Positions 1-8,516 are shown, counted from the stretch's first letter. The stretch: DNA of 48,872 nucleotides from Streptomyces specialis (GCF_001493375.1 NZ_LN929756.1:45277-94148), one strand, 5' to 3'. Notes: generated by a model not told the origin, from the sequence alone. A program made the numbers and translations.

Positions 1-5
1 GCGAG

Positions 6-330
6 ATGGTGACATCGGCGATGGACGTGGAGCGCACCGAGGGACCGGTGCGCGGCGGGGACGGGCGGCCGGGCACCGGCGCGGGGCGGGCGTTCGCGCT
101 GATGCTGGTCATCACGGGCCTGGCCGGGGTGGTGGCCTCGTGGGTCATCGTCCTGGACAAGTTCCACCTGCTGGAGGACCCGGACTTCAGCCCGGCCTGC
201 AGCCTCAACCCCGTCGTCTCCTGCGGCAGCATCATGGAGAGCGACCAGGCCGAGGTGTTCGGCTTCCCCAACCCGATGCTCGGGCTCGTCACCTACGGCA
301 TGGTCGTCGCCATCGGCATGGGGCTGCGCA
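6..330 (+). pseudogene. Vitamin K epoxide reductase (VKOR) family protein, 3'-truncated
   Basis: The first ~107 codons read as the N-terminal half of a bacterial VKOR-like membrane protein, which passes disulfide electrons to quinone. Seen: a hydrophobic helix at residues 30-50, the loop cysteine pair Cys65/Cys73 (CSLNPVVSC), and the PNPMLGLVTYG segment leading into a second helix. After the second helix, near position 330, the text stops resembling the family and base composition drops. The reading frame stays open only because it then runs antisense through the next gene. The C-terminal helices with the CxxC active site are absent, so the product should be inactive. The start could be ATG at 6 or GTG at 9. 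A misassembly cannot be excluded. Confidence 0.8.
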
Positions 331-389
331 TGGCTCCGATTGAGCCAGAGGGTTTCCTTCCGGGCAAATTTCTTGCCTCTGAGGCAAAC
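331..389. other. AT-richer junction segment with two small inverted repeats
   Basis: This 59-bp stretch lies between the broken VKOR gene and the stop codon of the TetR gene and is less GC-rich than its surroundings. It holds TGGCTC/GAGCCA with a 5-nt loop (331-347) and TTGCCTC/GAGGCAA with a 1-nt loop (373-387). It could be a terminator pair for the tetR gene on the minus strand or the scar of a lost mobile element. No transposase remnant is visible, so the origin is inference. Confidence 0.45.
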
Positions 390-980
390 TCAGGCGGCCG
401 GGTCGCCCAGGCCGGTCCACAGGGCCGTCATCATCATGTCGGCCGCCTCCTCGGCGGTGACGCCCGGCTTGTCCTCCAGCCACAGCGCGAGGCGCTCGCC
501 CGCGCCGACGACGATCTGGGCGTACATGTCGGCCGCCCGCGCGTCGCGGGTCAGGCCGTGGCCGGAGAGGAAGCCGGCGATGAAGTCCGCCTGCTGGTTG
601 CGGAGCGACTCCAGCTCCTCGCCCGCGCCGCCGGCGAGCAGGGACGCCTCGCGGTTGAGGACGGACCACGCCTGGCGGTGGTCCTCGATGAAACGGAAGA
701 ACGCCACCAGCGCGCCGCGCAGGCCCTCGCGGGCGTCGTCCGTCTCCTTCACGGCGGCCACCGACATCTGGTGCAGGTCGGTGCGGGCGCGGGTGAGGAT
801 CGCCACGAGAAGGCCCTGTTTGGAGCCGAAGTAGTCGTAGATCACCGGCTTGGACACGCCGACGCGTTCGGCCAGTTCGTCCATCGTCGCCTTGAGGAAC
901 CCACGCTCGGAGAACAGGCCCTCGGCGACGGTGAGGATCTGCTGCTCCCGCTCGGCGCGGGTCATGCGCTGCCTTGACAC
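390..980 (-). CDS. TetR-family transcriptional regulator
   Basis: A 196-residue TetR-type repressor. The N-terminal helix-turn-helix is clear (residues about 10-60, with SKPVIYDYFGSK as the recognition region), followed by an all-helical ligand domain without recognisable specificity. GTG at 980 is preferred: a TAAGTT -10 box (aactta on the plus strand at 988-993) ends 7 nt upstream, giving a leaderless transcript. An internal ATG at 965 is the alternative. It is divergent from the small membrane gene at 1058, and a strong inverted repeat lies between them, so it probably represses itself and that gene. Family assignment is firm; ligand unknown. Confidence 0.9.
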   Translation of the reverse strand: MSRQRMTRAEREQQILTVAEGLFSERGFLKATMDELAERVGVSKPVIYDYFGSKQGLLVAILTRARTDLHQMSVAAVKETDDAREGLRGALVAFFRFIEDHRQAWSVLNREASLLAGGAGEELESLRNQQADFIAGFLSGHGLTRDARAADMYAQIVVGAGERLALWLEDKPGVTAEEAADMMMTALWTGLGDPAA

Positions 981-998
981 GGAGGTGAACTTACCGCC

Positions 999-1037
999 AG
1001 TAGGCTACTTGCGGTATCCTACTCGGAGTAGCCTACT
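999..1037. promoter_or_regulatory. Probable TetR operator between divergent genes
   Basis: AGTAGGCTACT (999-1009) and its exact reverse complement AGTAGCCTACT (1027-1037) face each other across 17 bp. Shorter palindromes built on CTACT/AGTAG continue to about 1047. The repeat sits between the divergent tetR start (980) and the ATG at 1058, where a TetR repressor would block both promoters. Confidence 0.65.
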
Positions 1038-1057
1038 GGGAGTAGGAGGTCCGACTC

Positions 1058-1213
1058 ATGATCGCCCTCATCGCGGCGTTCGCCCTGCTGGGGCTCTTCA
1101 CCGGCACGGCGGCGCATGTGCCGCCCGCCGTCTCCCTCGTGGCGGGAGGAGTCATCGCCTGCTGGCTCGCCGTTCTCGCCTACCGCGAGCGGCGGAGGGG
1201 GATGTGGTGGTGA
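1058..1213 (+). CDS. Small hydrophobic membrane protein (51 aa)
   Basis: A 51-residue ORF beginning MIALIAAFALLG, with two hydrophobic stretches (about 1-18 and 24-42) and a basic tail (RERRRG). A good ribosome binding site (AGGAGG, 1044-1049) sits 8 nt before the ATG. The stop codon overlaps the GTG start of the next gene, so the two are probably translated together. It is controlled from the divergent operator just upstream. No known family recognised; probably the small membrane partner of the DUF4190-type protein that follows. Confidence 0.7.
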   Translation: MIALIAAFALLGLFTGTAAHVPPAVSLVAGGVIACWLAVLAYRERRRGMWW

Positions 1214-1476
1214 CGCACACGGAGACCCGCCCGCGGCGGAGCGCCGCCCGCACGGCCGACGTGATGGCCCTCTGGTCGTTCGTCACCGGCCTCGTGGGCC
1301 TGCTCGTGTTCAACATCGTGCTGGGCCCGATCGCCCTGATCCTGGGCGCCCGCGCCCTGTTCGCCCACACGAGCCGACGCCCACGCGCCATCGCCGGCAT
1401 GGCCCTGGGCGCCACCGACCTGATCCTCCTGGCCTTCCTCGCGACGGCGGACAGCACCGTGACCTGGCAGTTCTAG
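1210..1476 (+). CDS. DUF4190-type two-helix membrane protein
   Basis: An 88-residue protein with a short polar N-terminus, a first membrane helix (ALWSFVTGLVGLLVFNIVLG) and a second (AIAGMALGATDLILLAFL), linked by a basic loop. The spacing and the GxxxG-rich first helix resemble the actinobacterial DUF4190 domain. GTG at 1210 overlaps the upstream stop as GTGA; GTGs at 1204 and 1207 are possible alternatives. It forms a two-gene unit with the 51-residue protein. Function unknown. Confidence 0.75.
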   Translation: MTHTETRPRRSAARTADVMALWSFVTGLVGLLVFNIVLGPIALILGARALFAHTSRRPRAIAGMALGATDLILLAFLATADSTVTWQF

Positions 1477-1510
1477 GACCCGCCCGGCGCGGCCGAGGGC
1501 GTTGCCGCGG

Positions 1511-3343
1511 TCATCGGCCCGGGTGGTCCGGGGTCCGGTGGAGGAGCGTTTCCAGGGCGCGTGCCAGTGTCGCGCCGGGGGTGTCCGTGCCGCCGGGGGA
1601 GCGCCAGGCCACGAAACGGTCCGGGCGCACCAGCACCGCCCCGGCCGGGGAGTGGCCGCGCCAGCGGGTCCAGGTGGAGCGGACGTCGCGGTAGTCCCCG
1701 TCCAGATGGCCGATCCGTACGGCGTCCAGCGGCAGGTCCGCCCGCGCGGCGATCTTCGCCGCCGCCTCGCACCACGCGTGCCCGTCCTCCCCGGCGACGA
1801 GCAGGAAACGGCCGGGCCGGACGAGTTGGGCCAGGGGCAGCCGCCGACCGTCTCCGTCCTCCAGGTTCTCCGGAGTCTCCGGGTTCTCCAGCCACGCGTG
1901 CGGCAGCGGATGGCCGGGGCGGGCGGCGGGCTGGTAGAGGCGGATCGGGTCCGGGTTCTCCGGCGGGGGCGTGCCGTCGGGGACGACGGCGCCGCTCGCG
2001 TTGTAGGTGTAGCCGAACTCGACGCCCAGCCCGTCGAATTCCATGGACTGCGCGGCGACGGTCCGCCGGAACGCGCGCCGGAACTCGGCGTCGGCCGGGT
2101 CGTCGCTCCACAGCCGGCGGACGCGGCGCCAGTTCTCCTCGGGCGGGTCGCCCGGCCGCGCGCCGAGCAGGGCGGAGATCGCGAGCTGGTTGAAGGCGTT
2201 CTCCAGCGAACGCCGGACGTTCGCGGCGGCTGTCGGCCGTCGCTCCGGCTCGTAGGTGTCGAGCAGTTCCTCCCCGGCGTGGCCGCCGAGCACGGCGGCG
2301 AGCTTCCAGGCGAGGTTCTGCACGTCGTGCATCGCCGACGTCAGGCCGAGGCCGCCGGTCGGCGGCTGGCGGTGCGCGGCGTCGCCCGCCAGGAAGACGC
2401 GGCCGACGCGGAACCGGTCCGCGGTGACGCCCTCCACCGCCCAGCGCGATATGCGGTGGACCGACAGATCGGCGGCGCCGAGCCCGAGCGCGGTGCGCAG
2501 GTCGGCGAGCACGGCCTCGTCGTCCAGGGCACGGACGTCCTCCAGGCCGTAGTGGAGGTGGAACGCCCACTCCTCCGACTCGGGACCCCACCGGTCTGGT
2601 CCCATCGGCACCAGCACGCCGCCCGCGCCGAGGTCGGGCAGTCCGAGCCAGCGGATCAGCACCTCCGGGTCCCGCGCCCACCGCGACAGGTCGGCGGAGA
2701 GGTGGAACGAGACCATGCGCGTGACGTCGCGCAGCCCCTCCAGGCGGACCCCGAGCGCGGGCCCGACCGTCCGGCCGCCGTCGCAGCCCAGCAGATACCG
2801 CGCCCTGACCCGGTACGAGGCGCCGGAGCCCAGGTCGGTGACGGTGGCGGTGACCCCGTCCGCGTCCTGCGCGAACGCCGTCAGCTCCTGGTGGAAACGG
2901 ACCCTGCCCGGCGCCAGCTCCTCCGCGCGCGCCCGCAGCCGGGGCTCCAGACGCATCTGCGGCAGGTTGGCCTGCCGCTCCGCGCTGGCCGCCGCCCACT
3001 CCGGGGAACGGCCGCCCGCGCCCCACGCCTCCATGACGGCGACCCGGCGCCCGTAGTCGGCGCCCTCGCCCGCCAGGCCGACGTACCAGCCGGAGTAGGC
3101 CATCTGCCGGGCCGGTGTCGAGGCGGCGTAGATCGCCTCGGCGAGCCCGACATCGCGCATGATCTCCATGGCCCGCTGGTTCAGGACGTGGGCCTTGGGC
3201 AGGTCCGAGGTCGTGGGGGAGGCGCTGACCAGCAGCGACCCGACGCCCATGCGGCTGAGCAGCATCGAGGCGGTCAACCCGGCCGCGCCGCCGCCGACGA
3301 CGAGGACGGGCACGTGGAGATCGTCGGCGCCGGTGTCGGGCAT
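1511..3343 (-). CDS. FAD-dependent aromatic monooxygenase (PheA/TfdB, PgaE-like)
   Basis: A 610-residue class A flavoprotein hydroxylase using NAD(P)H and O2 on aromatic or polyketide-like substrates. Seen: the dinucleotide fold VVGGGAAGLTAS near residue 15, the CDGGRT motif in the middle, and the second FAD motif FLAGDAAHRQPPTGG near residue 300. A C-terminal thioredoxin-like domain of the phenol hydroxylase type covers about the last 150 residues. ATG at 3343 is chosen because AGGGAG lies just upstream and the GxGxxG fold follows directly; the frame is open further upstream but lacks conserved residues. It lies beside a TetR/MFS pair, suggesting detoxification or tailoring of an aromatic compound. 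Substrate unknown. Confidence 0.88.
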   Translation of the reverse strand: MPDTGADDLHVPVLVVGGGAAGLTASMLLSRMGVGSLLVSASPTTSDLPKAHVLNQRAMEIMRDVGLAEAIYAASTPARQMAYSGWYVGLAGEGADYGRRVAVMEAWGAGGRSPEWAAASAERQANLPQMRLEPRLRARAEELAPGRVRFHQELTAFAQDADGVTATVTDLGSGASYRVRARYLLGCDGGRTVGPALGVRLEGLRDVTRMVSFHLSADLSRWARDPEVLIRWLGLPDLGAGGVLVPMGPDRWGPESEEWAFHLHYGLEDVRALDDEAVLADLRTALGLGAADLSVHRISRWAVEGVTADRFRVGRVFLAGDAAHRQPPTGGLGLTSAMHDVQNLAWKLAAVLGGHAGEELLDTYEPERRPTAAANVRRSLENAFNQLAISALLGARPGDPPEENWRRVRRLWSDDPADAEFRRAFRRTVAAQSMEFDGLGVEFGYTYNASGAVVPDGTPPPENPDPIRLYQPAARPGHPLPHAWLENPETPENLEDGDGRRLPLAQLVRPGRFLLVAGEDGHAWCEAAAKIAARADLPLDAVRIGHLDGDYRDVRSTWTRWRGHSPAGAVLVRPDRFVAWRSPGGTDTPGATLARALETLLHRTPDHPGR

Positions 3344-3526
3344 GGGACTCCCTTGACGGTCTTCGGTCGAGGAGGCGAGGGGAGACAAGGGCAGGGGCCG
3401 TTGCCGTGGCGTCCCATGTCTTCCCAGCGCGTGGCGGGAAGCCGACTCCGAACGCGAGACAAGCACATAAATCACCTGTGCAGATGAATCCGGGTCAGCG
3501 GAGGTTTGCCCCCCTCCGGCCGGCGA

Positions 3527-4111
3527 TCAGCCCGCGTCGTCCTCCGCGTGCGCGCGTTCCACCAGCTCGATCGCGACCCGCAGCGCGGCCAGCCGCTTCT
3601 CCTCCGGCGGGGCGTCGACGTGCCGCAGCCCGTGCATGCCCACGTGCATCGTGAACAGCGCGCTCATGCAGCGCATCCGGTCGGTCAGCGTCGCGCGCTC
3701 CGGCAGCATCAGGTCGCTCATGAGCAGCACGCGTTCCTTGAGGTCCGCGCCGATGCTCAGCTCCCGCAGCGACGCCTGGTTCTCGTGCAGGAAACGGAAG
3801 AGCGGCTCGGCGCCGCTGAGGGCCTCGCTGTACCGGCGCAGCACCTCGCGCCGTACCTCCAGGGTGGGCGGCTGCTCGCGCGCCCACGCCATCAGCTCGT
3901 CCATGGGGCGGGTCAGGTCCTCGACCAGGCCGTTGAGGATGTCCTCCTTGGTCCGGAAGTGGTAGTACAGCGCCGCCTTGGTCACATCGAGCCGTTCGGC
4001 GATCTCGCGGAGGGACGTCTTGTCGTACCCCTGCTCGGCGAACAGCTCCAGAGCGACGTCCTGGATGCGCTGGCGGGTGTCGGACCGCCGTGTCTGCCGC
4101 GTGCTGTTCAT
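3527..4111 (-). CDS. TetR-family transcriptional regulator of the adjacent exporter
   Basis: A 194-residue repressor with a standard TetR DNA-binding domain (residues 12-58; TKAALYYHFRTKEDIL is the recognition helix region) and a helical C-terminal domain. It is divergent from the MFS exporter gene and upstream of the monooxygenase on the same strand, with a nested inverted repeat in the 122-bp divergent gap. The likely job is repression of the exporter, relieved by its substrate. The ATG at 4111 follows a GGGAGC ribosome binding site. Confidence 0.9.
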   Translation of the reverse strand: MNSTRQTRRSDTRQRIQDVALELFAEQGYDKTSLREIAERLDVTKAALYYHFRTKEDILNGLVEDLTRPMDELMAWAREQPPTLEVRREVLRRYSEALSGAEPLFRFLHENQASLRELSIGADLKERVLLMSDLMLPERATLTDRMRCMSALFTMHVGMHGLRHVDAPPEEKRLAALRVAIELVERAHAEDDAG

Positions 4112-4133
4112 CGTGCTCCCGGGCTCCCCACAT

Positions 4134-4202
4134 ACTTGCTTGACGACCGGCTAGTAAGAGTTCTAGCGTCTTCAGGGTACGCCTACTAGCCGGGCGGCAA
4201 GT
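4134..4202. promoter_or_regulatory. Nested inverted repeat, probable TetR operator
   Basis: The inner arms CCGGCTAGTA (4147-4156) and TACTAGCCGG (4184-4193) are exact reverse complements. The outer arms ACTTGC (4134-4139) and GCAAGT (4197-4202) are also complementary. The array fills the divergent tetR/MFS gap and could bind two dimers. Confidence 0.65.
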
Positions 4203-4233
4203 AAGCCAGAAGTCAGGGGAACGGGGAAGAAAC

Positions 4234-5874
4234 GTGTCCGAGAGTCCGGCCGACAGCAGCACCGGTCCCATAGGCGGGGCGGCTTCCGGCCCGCCCGCCG
4301 AGGCCGGTGGGTCCGCGGAATCCGCCGGGCCCGCTCCGCGCAGCGTCCGCGTCGTCCTGATGGCGCTGCTGATCTCGATCATGCTCGCCATGCTGGACAA
4401 CATGATCATCGGCACGGCGATGCCCACCATCGTCGGTGAACTCGGCGGGGTGGAGCACCTCTCCTGGGTGGTCACCGCCTACACCCTCGCCACCGCCGCC
4501 TCCACCCCCATCTGGGGCAAGATCGGCGACATGTACGGCAGGAAGGGCGCCTTCCTCACCGCGATCGTGATCTTCCTCGCCGGCTCCGCGCTCTCCGGCC
4601 TGGCCCAGGACATGGGCCAGCTCATCGGCTTCCGCGTCATCCAGGGGCTGGGCGCCGGCGGCCTGATGGTCGGCACCATGGCGATCATCGGCGACCTCAT
4701 CCCGCCGCGCGAGCGCGGCAAGTACCAGGGCATGATCGCGGGCGTGATGGCCCTGGCCATGATCGGCGGCCCGGCCGTCGGCGGCGTCATCACCGACCTC
4801 CTCGGCTGGCGCTGGACCTTCTACATCAACCTGCCGCTCGGCGCCGTCGCCCTCGCCATGGTCACGGCGGTGCTGCACCTGCCGAAGCGGCGCGCGACCG
4901 CCCGTATCGACTACCTCGGCGCCGTGCTCCTCACCCTCGGCATCACCTCGTTCGTCCTCGTCACCACCTGGGGCGGCACCGAGTACGCCTGGGGCTCGGC
5001 GCGGATCATCGGCCTGATCGTCGTGGGCGTCGTCGCCCTCGCCGCGTTCCTGCGCGTCGAGACGCGGGCCGCCGAGCCGGTCATGCCGCCGCACATCTTC
5101 CGCAACCGCAACTTCACCCTCGTGACGGCCATCGGCTTCCTCAGCGGCTTCACCATGTTCGGCGCGATCCTCTACCTGCCGCTGTTCCAGCAGGCCGTGC
5201 AGGGCGCCTCCGCCACCAACTCGGGTCTGTTGCTGCTGCCGATGCTGCTCGCCATGATGGGCGTCTCCCTCGTCATCGGCCGGGCCACCACCCGCACCGG
5301 CCGCTACCGGATCTACCCGATCGTGGGCAGCGCGCTCATGGCGGTCGGCCTGCTGCTGCTCGCCCGGATGGACACCGGCACCTCGCGGCTCACCTCGGGC
5401 CTGTACATGGCGGTGCTCGGCGCGGGCCTCGGCTTCCTGCTCCAGATCACCATGCTGGTCGCGCAGAACAGCGTGGAGCTGAAGGACATGGGCGTCGCCT
5501 CCTCCACCGCCACCCTCTCCCGCACGCTGGGCAGCTCGTTCGGCGTCGCCATCATGGGCGCGCTCTTCACCAGCCGCGTCCAGGACGAGATGGAGGCACG
5601 CGGTGGCTCGGCCGTCACCGCCGAATCCGCCCAGCTCGACGCCGACAGCCTGGCCGCGCTGCCCACGGCGGCCCGCGAGATGTACCAGCAGGCGGTCGCC
5701 TCCGGCACCCAGGCGGCGTTCCTGGTCGGCGGCCTCATCGCGATCCTGGCGTTCGTCGCGAGCTGGTTCGTCCGCGAGGTCCCGCTGCGCGGCGGCCCCG
5801 CGGAGCAGAAGCCGGGCGGTCCCCGTCCGCCGTCCGCGTCCGAGGACCGGCCGGTCGCCGCCGGCACGGCCTGA
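4234..5874 (+). CDS. MFS drug:H+ antiporter, DHA2 (EmrB/QacA) type, 14 TM
   Basis: A 546-residue integral membrane exporter. After a ~40-residue polar N-terminus, hydrophobic helices run to about residue 520. Seen: the loop 2-3 motif (GKIGDMYGRKG), the antiporter motif C-like GGPAVGGVI in helix 5, and the LDNMIIGTAMPTI helix 1 signature common to DHA2 exporters. Length and helix count match the 14-TM family. The GTG start at 4234 has a GGGGAAG ribosome binding site. It is divergent from its likely TetR repressor. The substrate cannot be read from sequence. Confidence 0.93.
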   Translation: MSESPADSSTGPIGGAASGPPAEAGGSAESAGPAPRSVRVVLMALLISIMLAMLDNMIIGTAMPTIVGELGGVEHLSWVVTAYTLATAASTPIWGKIGDMYGRKGAFLTAIVIFLAGSALSGLAQDMGQLIGFRVIQGLGAGGLMVGTMAIIGDLIPPRERGKYQGMIAGVMALAMIGGPAVGGVITDLLGWRWTFYINLPLGAVALAMVTAVLHLPKRRATARIDYLGAVLLTLGITSFVLVTTWGGTEYAWGSARIIGLIVVGVVALAAFLRVETRAAEPVMPPHIFRNRNFTLVTAIGFLSGFTMFGAILYLPLFQQAVQGASATNSGLLLLPMLLAMMGVSLVIGRATTRTGRYRIYPIVGSALMAVGLLLLARMDTGTSRLTSGLYMAVLGAGLGFLLQITMLVAQNSVELKDMGVASSTATLSRTLGSSFGVAIMGALFTSRVQDEMEARGGSAVTAESAQLDADSLAALPTAAREMYQQAVASGTQAAFLVGGLIAILAFVASWFVREVPLRGGPAEQKPGGPRPPSASEDRPVAAGTA

Positions 5875-5929
5875 AGGCACCGGCCCCGCGCGCGCCCTCG
5901 CCGTCACGGCCCGGGCCGCGCGGGCCCGG

Positions 5930-6604
5930 TCACGGCCCGGAGGCCCGGCGCCTTCCGCGGCCGGGGCGGGTGAGCCGGAGGGCGACGAACACCGCCACCG
6001 CGAGTGCCGCGGCGCCGAGGACGGCCTTGGAGTAGACGCCCACCAGATCGGTCACCCGCTCCCAGTCCTCGCCGAGGCGGTAGCCCGCCAGCACGAAGAC
6101 GGTGTTCCAGATGGCGCTGCCGACCGTGGTGAGCAGGGTGAACGTCATCAGCGGCATCCGTTCGACACCGGCCGGCACGGAGATCAGGCTGCGGAAGAGA
6201 GGGATCATCCGGCCGAAGAAGACCGCCTTGGTGCCGTGCCGCGCGAACCACGCCTCCGTCCGCTCGATGTCGGCGACCTTCACCAGCGGCATCCTGGCCG
6301 CCACGGCGAGCAGCCGTTCGCGGCCGAACAGGGCGCCCACCCCGTAGAGCGCCAGCGCCCCGACGACCGAGCCGAGCGTCGTCATGAACAGCGCGGCCCC
6401 CAGGCTCATCCCGCCCTGGCTGGCCGTGAACCCGGCCAGGGGCAGGATCACTTCGCTGGGCAGGGGCGGGAAGAGGTTCTCCAGGGCGATGGCCGCGCCC
6501 GCGCCGGTGGCGCCGAGCGAGTCCATCAGGTCGGTGGCCCAGCCGGTGATACCGCCGGGATCCGCGGCCGGTTCGGCCGTTCCTTCGGTGGGGGAGAAGA
6601 TCAC
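5930..6604 (-). CDS. DedA-family membrane protein
   Basis: A 224-residue DedA/SNARE-associated type protein. Seen: the ENLFPPLPSEVILPLAG motif in the first third and the FGRMIPLFRSLISVPAG motif with its arginines in the second half, plus several hydrophobic helices. DedA proteins are linked to lipid flipping and envelope homeostasis. GTG at 6604 is chosen because TAGCGT (plus strand acgcta, 6612-6617) ends 7 nt upstream, predicting a leaderless mRNA. The frame continues upstream but runs into the divergent kinase gene. Confidence 0.88.
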   Translation of the reverse strand: MIFSPTEGTAEPAADPGGITGWATDLMDSLGATGAGAAIALENLFPPLPSEVILPLAGFTASQGGMSLGAALFMTTLGSVVGALALYGVGALFGRERLLAVAARMPLVKVADIERTEAWFARHGTKAVFFGRMIPLFRSLISVPAGVERMPLMTFTLLTTVGSAIWNTVFVLAGYRLGEDWERVTDLVGVYSKAVLGAAALAVAVFVALRLTRPGRGRRRASGP

Positions 6605-6611
6605 GGTGGCG

Positions 6612-6709
6612 ACGCTACGGACCTCCGTCCCCCGGGGGCGAGGGTGCCCGCCCCCGTCCCGGACCTGTGGAAAACCGCAGTCCGCGCGGCGGTCCGGCTC
6701 GGCTAGCGT
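6612..6709. promoter_or_regulatory. Back-to-back leaderless promoters (DedA and sensor kinase)
   Basis: Both divergent genes carry TAGCGT exactly 7 nt from the start codon: minus strand 6612-6617 for the DedA protein and plus strand 6704-6709 for the kinase. Neither has a convincing ribosome binding site at normal spacing, so both mRNAs probably start at or next to the start codon. Confidence 0.55.
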
Positions 6710-6716
6710 GGAGTCC

Positions 6717-7859
6717 ATGCGGAAGGTGGTGCGCGACCGGCTGCGGATGGCGGCCGGTCTGGCGGTGGGCGCGGCCACGGCGTTTCCCGGTGTCCTCGTC
6801 GCGCTCGTCGCGTACGCCCTGCCGGGCCGCCGGACGTCCGGGGCGCTGGTCCGCGTGGCCGCCCTGGAACGTGCCCGGGTGGCGCGGTTCCTGGCCGGCC
6901 GGGCCGTGCCCCTCCCGGAGGCGTCCCGCGCGGCGGGGCCTGAGGCGTCCCGCGCGGCGCTGCGGGATCTGACCGCGCGCTGGGCGCTGGGCGCGCTCGG
7001 CGCGCTGGTGCTGCTGTCGGTGGCCGTGGGCGCGGCCTACGGGTCGGCGCTGGTGTGGGGCTGGGCCTTCGCCGACGATCTGCGGAACGCCGGGGAGATC
7101 TTCGGGTCCGCGGTCGGCGGGTGGTTCCTGTTCTTCCTCGGCGCGCACGGGGTGTCGGCCGTCGCGGACCTGGAGGAGCGGCTCGTGCGGCGGACGTTCG
7201 GCCCCGGCGGCCCCGAGGCGCTGGAGCGGCGGATCGAGGAGCTGGCGGCCAGCCGGGCCGGGGTGGTGGAGGCCGTGCACGAGGAGCGGCGGCGGATCGA
7301 GCGCGACCTGCACGACGGGGTGCAGCAGCGGCTGGTGGCCGTCGGGATGCTGCTGGGCCGGGCGCGGCGCTCGGGCCGGGACGACGCCGAGGTGCGGGAG
7401 CTGCTGGCGCAGGCCCACCGGGAGGCCCGGCAGGCGATGAGCGACCTGCGCGAGGTGGCCTGGCGGGTCTACCCGACCGTGCTCGACGAAGCCGGGCTGC
7501 ACGCGGCGCTGGAGGCGGTCGCCGAACGGTCGCCGCTGCCGGTGCGGCTGGACTACCGGCTGACCGCCCGGCCGGGCCGCGCGGCGGAGACGGTCGCCTA
7601 CTTCGTGGTCTCCGAGGCGGTCACCAACGCCGTCAAGCACTCCGGAGCCCGGCTGATCGACATCCGGCTGGCCGACTCCGCCGCCCGGCCCGGCGTCATC
7701 GACGTGCGGGTGGTGGACGACGGCGTGGGCGGCGCCGATCCGGCGGGCAGCGGTCTGCTCGGCCTGGCCCGGCGGGCGTCGGCGCTCGACGGGACGCTGC
7801 GGGTGGAGAGCCCGGCGGGCGGGCCGACCGCGGTCGTGGCGGGGCTGCCGTGCGCGTGA
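6717..7859 (+). CDS. Sensor histidine kinase, NarL/LiaS (HisKA_3) type
   Basis: A 380-residue membrane kinase. Two N-terminal hydrophobic segments (about 10-35 and 83-105) are followed by another hydrophobic stretch near 125-140 and a coiled region. The HisKA_3 box ERRRIERDLHDGVQQRL carries the phospho-accepting histidine near residue 200. The ATPase domain shows the N box (EAVTNAVKHS) and G1 box (VDDGVGG). Its stop overlaps the start of the response regulator gene, so the two form an operon. The signal is unknown. Start ATG at 6717 is supported by the leaderless -10 box at 6704. Confidence 0.92.
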   Translation: MRKVVRDRLRMAAGLAVGAATAFPGVLVALVAYALPGRRTSGALVRVAALERARVARFLAGRAVPLPEASRAAGPEASRAALRDLTARWALGALGALVLLSVAVGAAYGSALVWGWAFADDLRNAGEIFGSAVGGWFLFFLGAHGVSAVADLEERLVRRTFGPGGPEALERRIEELAASRAGVVEAVHEERRRIERDLHDGVQQRLVAVGMLLGRARRSGRDDAEVRELLAQAHREARQAMSDLREVAWRVYPTVLDEAGLHAALEAVAERSPLPVRLDYRLTARPGRAAETVAYFVVSEAVTNAVKHSGARLIDIRLADSAARPGVIDVRVVDDGVGGADPAGSGLLGLARRASALDGTLRVESPAGGPTAVVAGLPCA

Positions 7860-8494
7860 TCCTGGCGGACGACTCCACGCTGCTGCGCGAGGGGTTGGTC
7901 CGGCTGCTCACCGAGGAGGGCCATCAGGTGCCGGCCGCGGTCGGTGACGCAGACGCGCTGCTCGCCGCGGTGGACCGGGAGCCGCCCGATGTGGCGGTGG
8001 TCGACGTCCGGATGCCGCCGACGCACACCGACGAGAACCTGCGGGCCGCCCTGGAGATCCGGCGCCGCCACCCCGGCACCGGGGTCCTCGTGCTGTCCCA
8101 GTACGTGGAACGCCGGTACGCGACCGAGCTGTTGACCGGCGACCCGGCGGGCGTCGGCTACCTGCTGAAGGACCGGGTGACCGAGGTCGAGGAGTTCCTC
8201 GACGCGCTGCACCGGGTGGCGGCGGGCCGTACCGCGTTCGACCCGGAGGTGGTGCGGCGGCTCCTCGCGCGCAGCTCGCACGCCGAAGGGCTGGCGCGGC
8301 TCACGCCGCGCGAGCGGGAGGTGCTGCGCGAGATGGCGCAGGGCCACACCAACGCCGCCATCGCGGACCGGCTGTGGGTGTCGCGCAGCGCGGTCGAGAA
8401 ACACATCAACGCCATCTTCGACAAGCTGGACCTGCCGGCGGCCGGCGGCCAGAGCCGCCGGGTACTGGCCGTGCTGCGGTACCTCGACGGCTGA
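7850..8494 (+). CDS. Response regulator, NarL/LuxR family
   Basis: A 214-residue regulator. The receiver domain (residues 1-120) has the acidic pair ADD near residue 7, the phospho-acceptor Asp in VVDVRMPP and a conserved Lys in YLLKDR. A LuxR-type helix-turn-helix (LTPREREVLREMAQGHTNAAIA, then SAVEKHINAIF) fills the C-terminus. GTG at 7850 overlaps the end of the kinase gene by 10 bp. It is the cognate partner of the kinase at 6717. Confidence 0.93.
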   Translation: MRVILADDSTLLREGLVRLLTEEGHQVPAAVGDADALLAAVDREPPDVAVVDVRMPPTHTDENLRAALEIRRRHPGTGVLVLSQYVERRYATELLTGDPAGVGYLLKDRVTEVEEFLDALHRVAAGRTAFDPEVVRRLLARSSHAEGLARLTPREREVLREMAQGHTNAAIADRLWVSRSAVEKHINAIFDKLDLPAAGGQSRRVLAVLRYLDG

Positions 8495-8516
8495 ACCGGC
8501 CGCTGGCGGAACGGCC

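Noticed and set aside
331..389. tRNA-derived attachment site at the VKOR break
   Set aside because: The small palindromes do not form a tRNA 3' half and no integrase gene is nearby.
4213..5907. Long open frame on the minus strand opposite the MFS exporter
   Set aside because: Its composition is that of an antisense shadow (runs of Asp, Gly, His, Arg), it has no fold signature, and the opposite strand encodes a clear 14-helix exporter.
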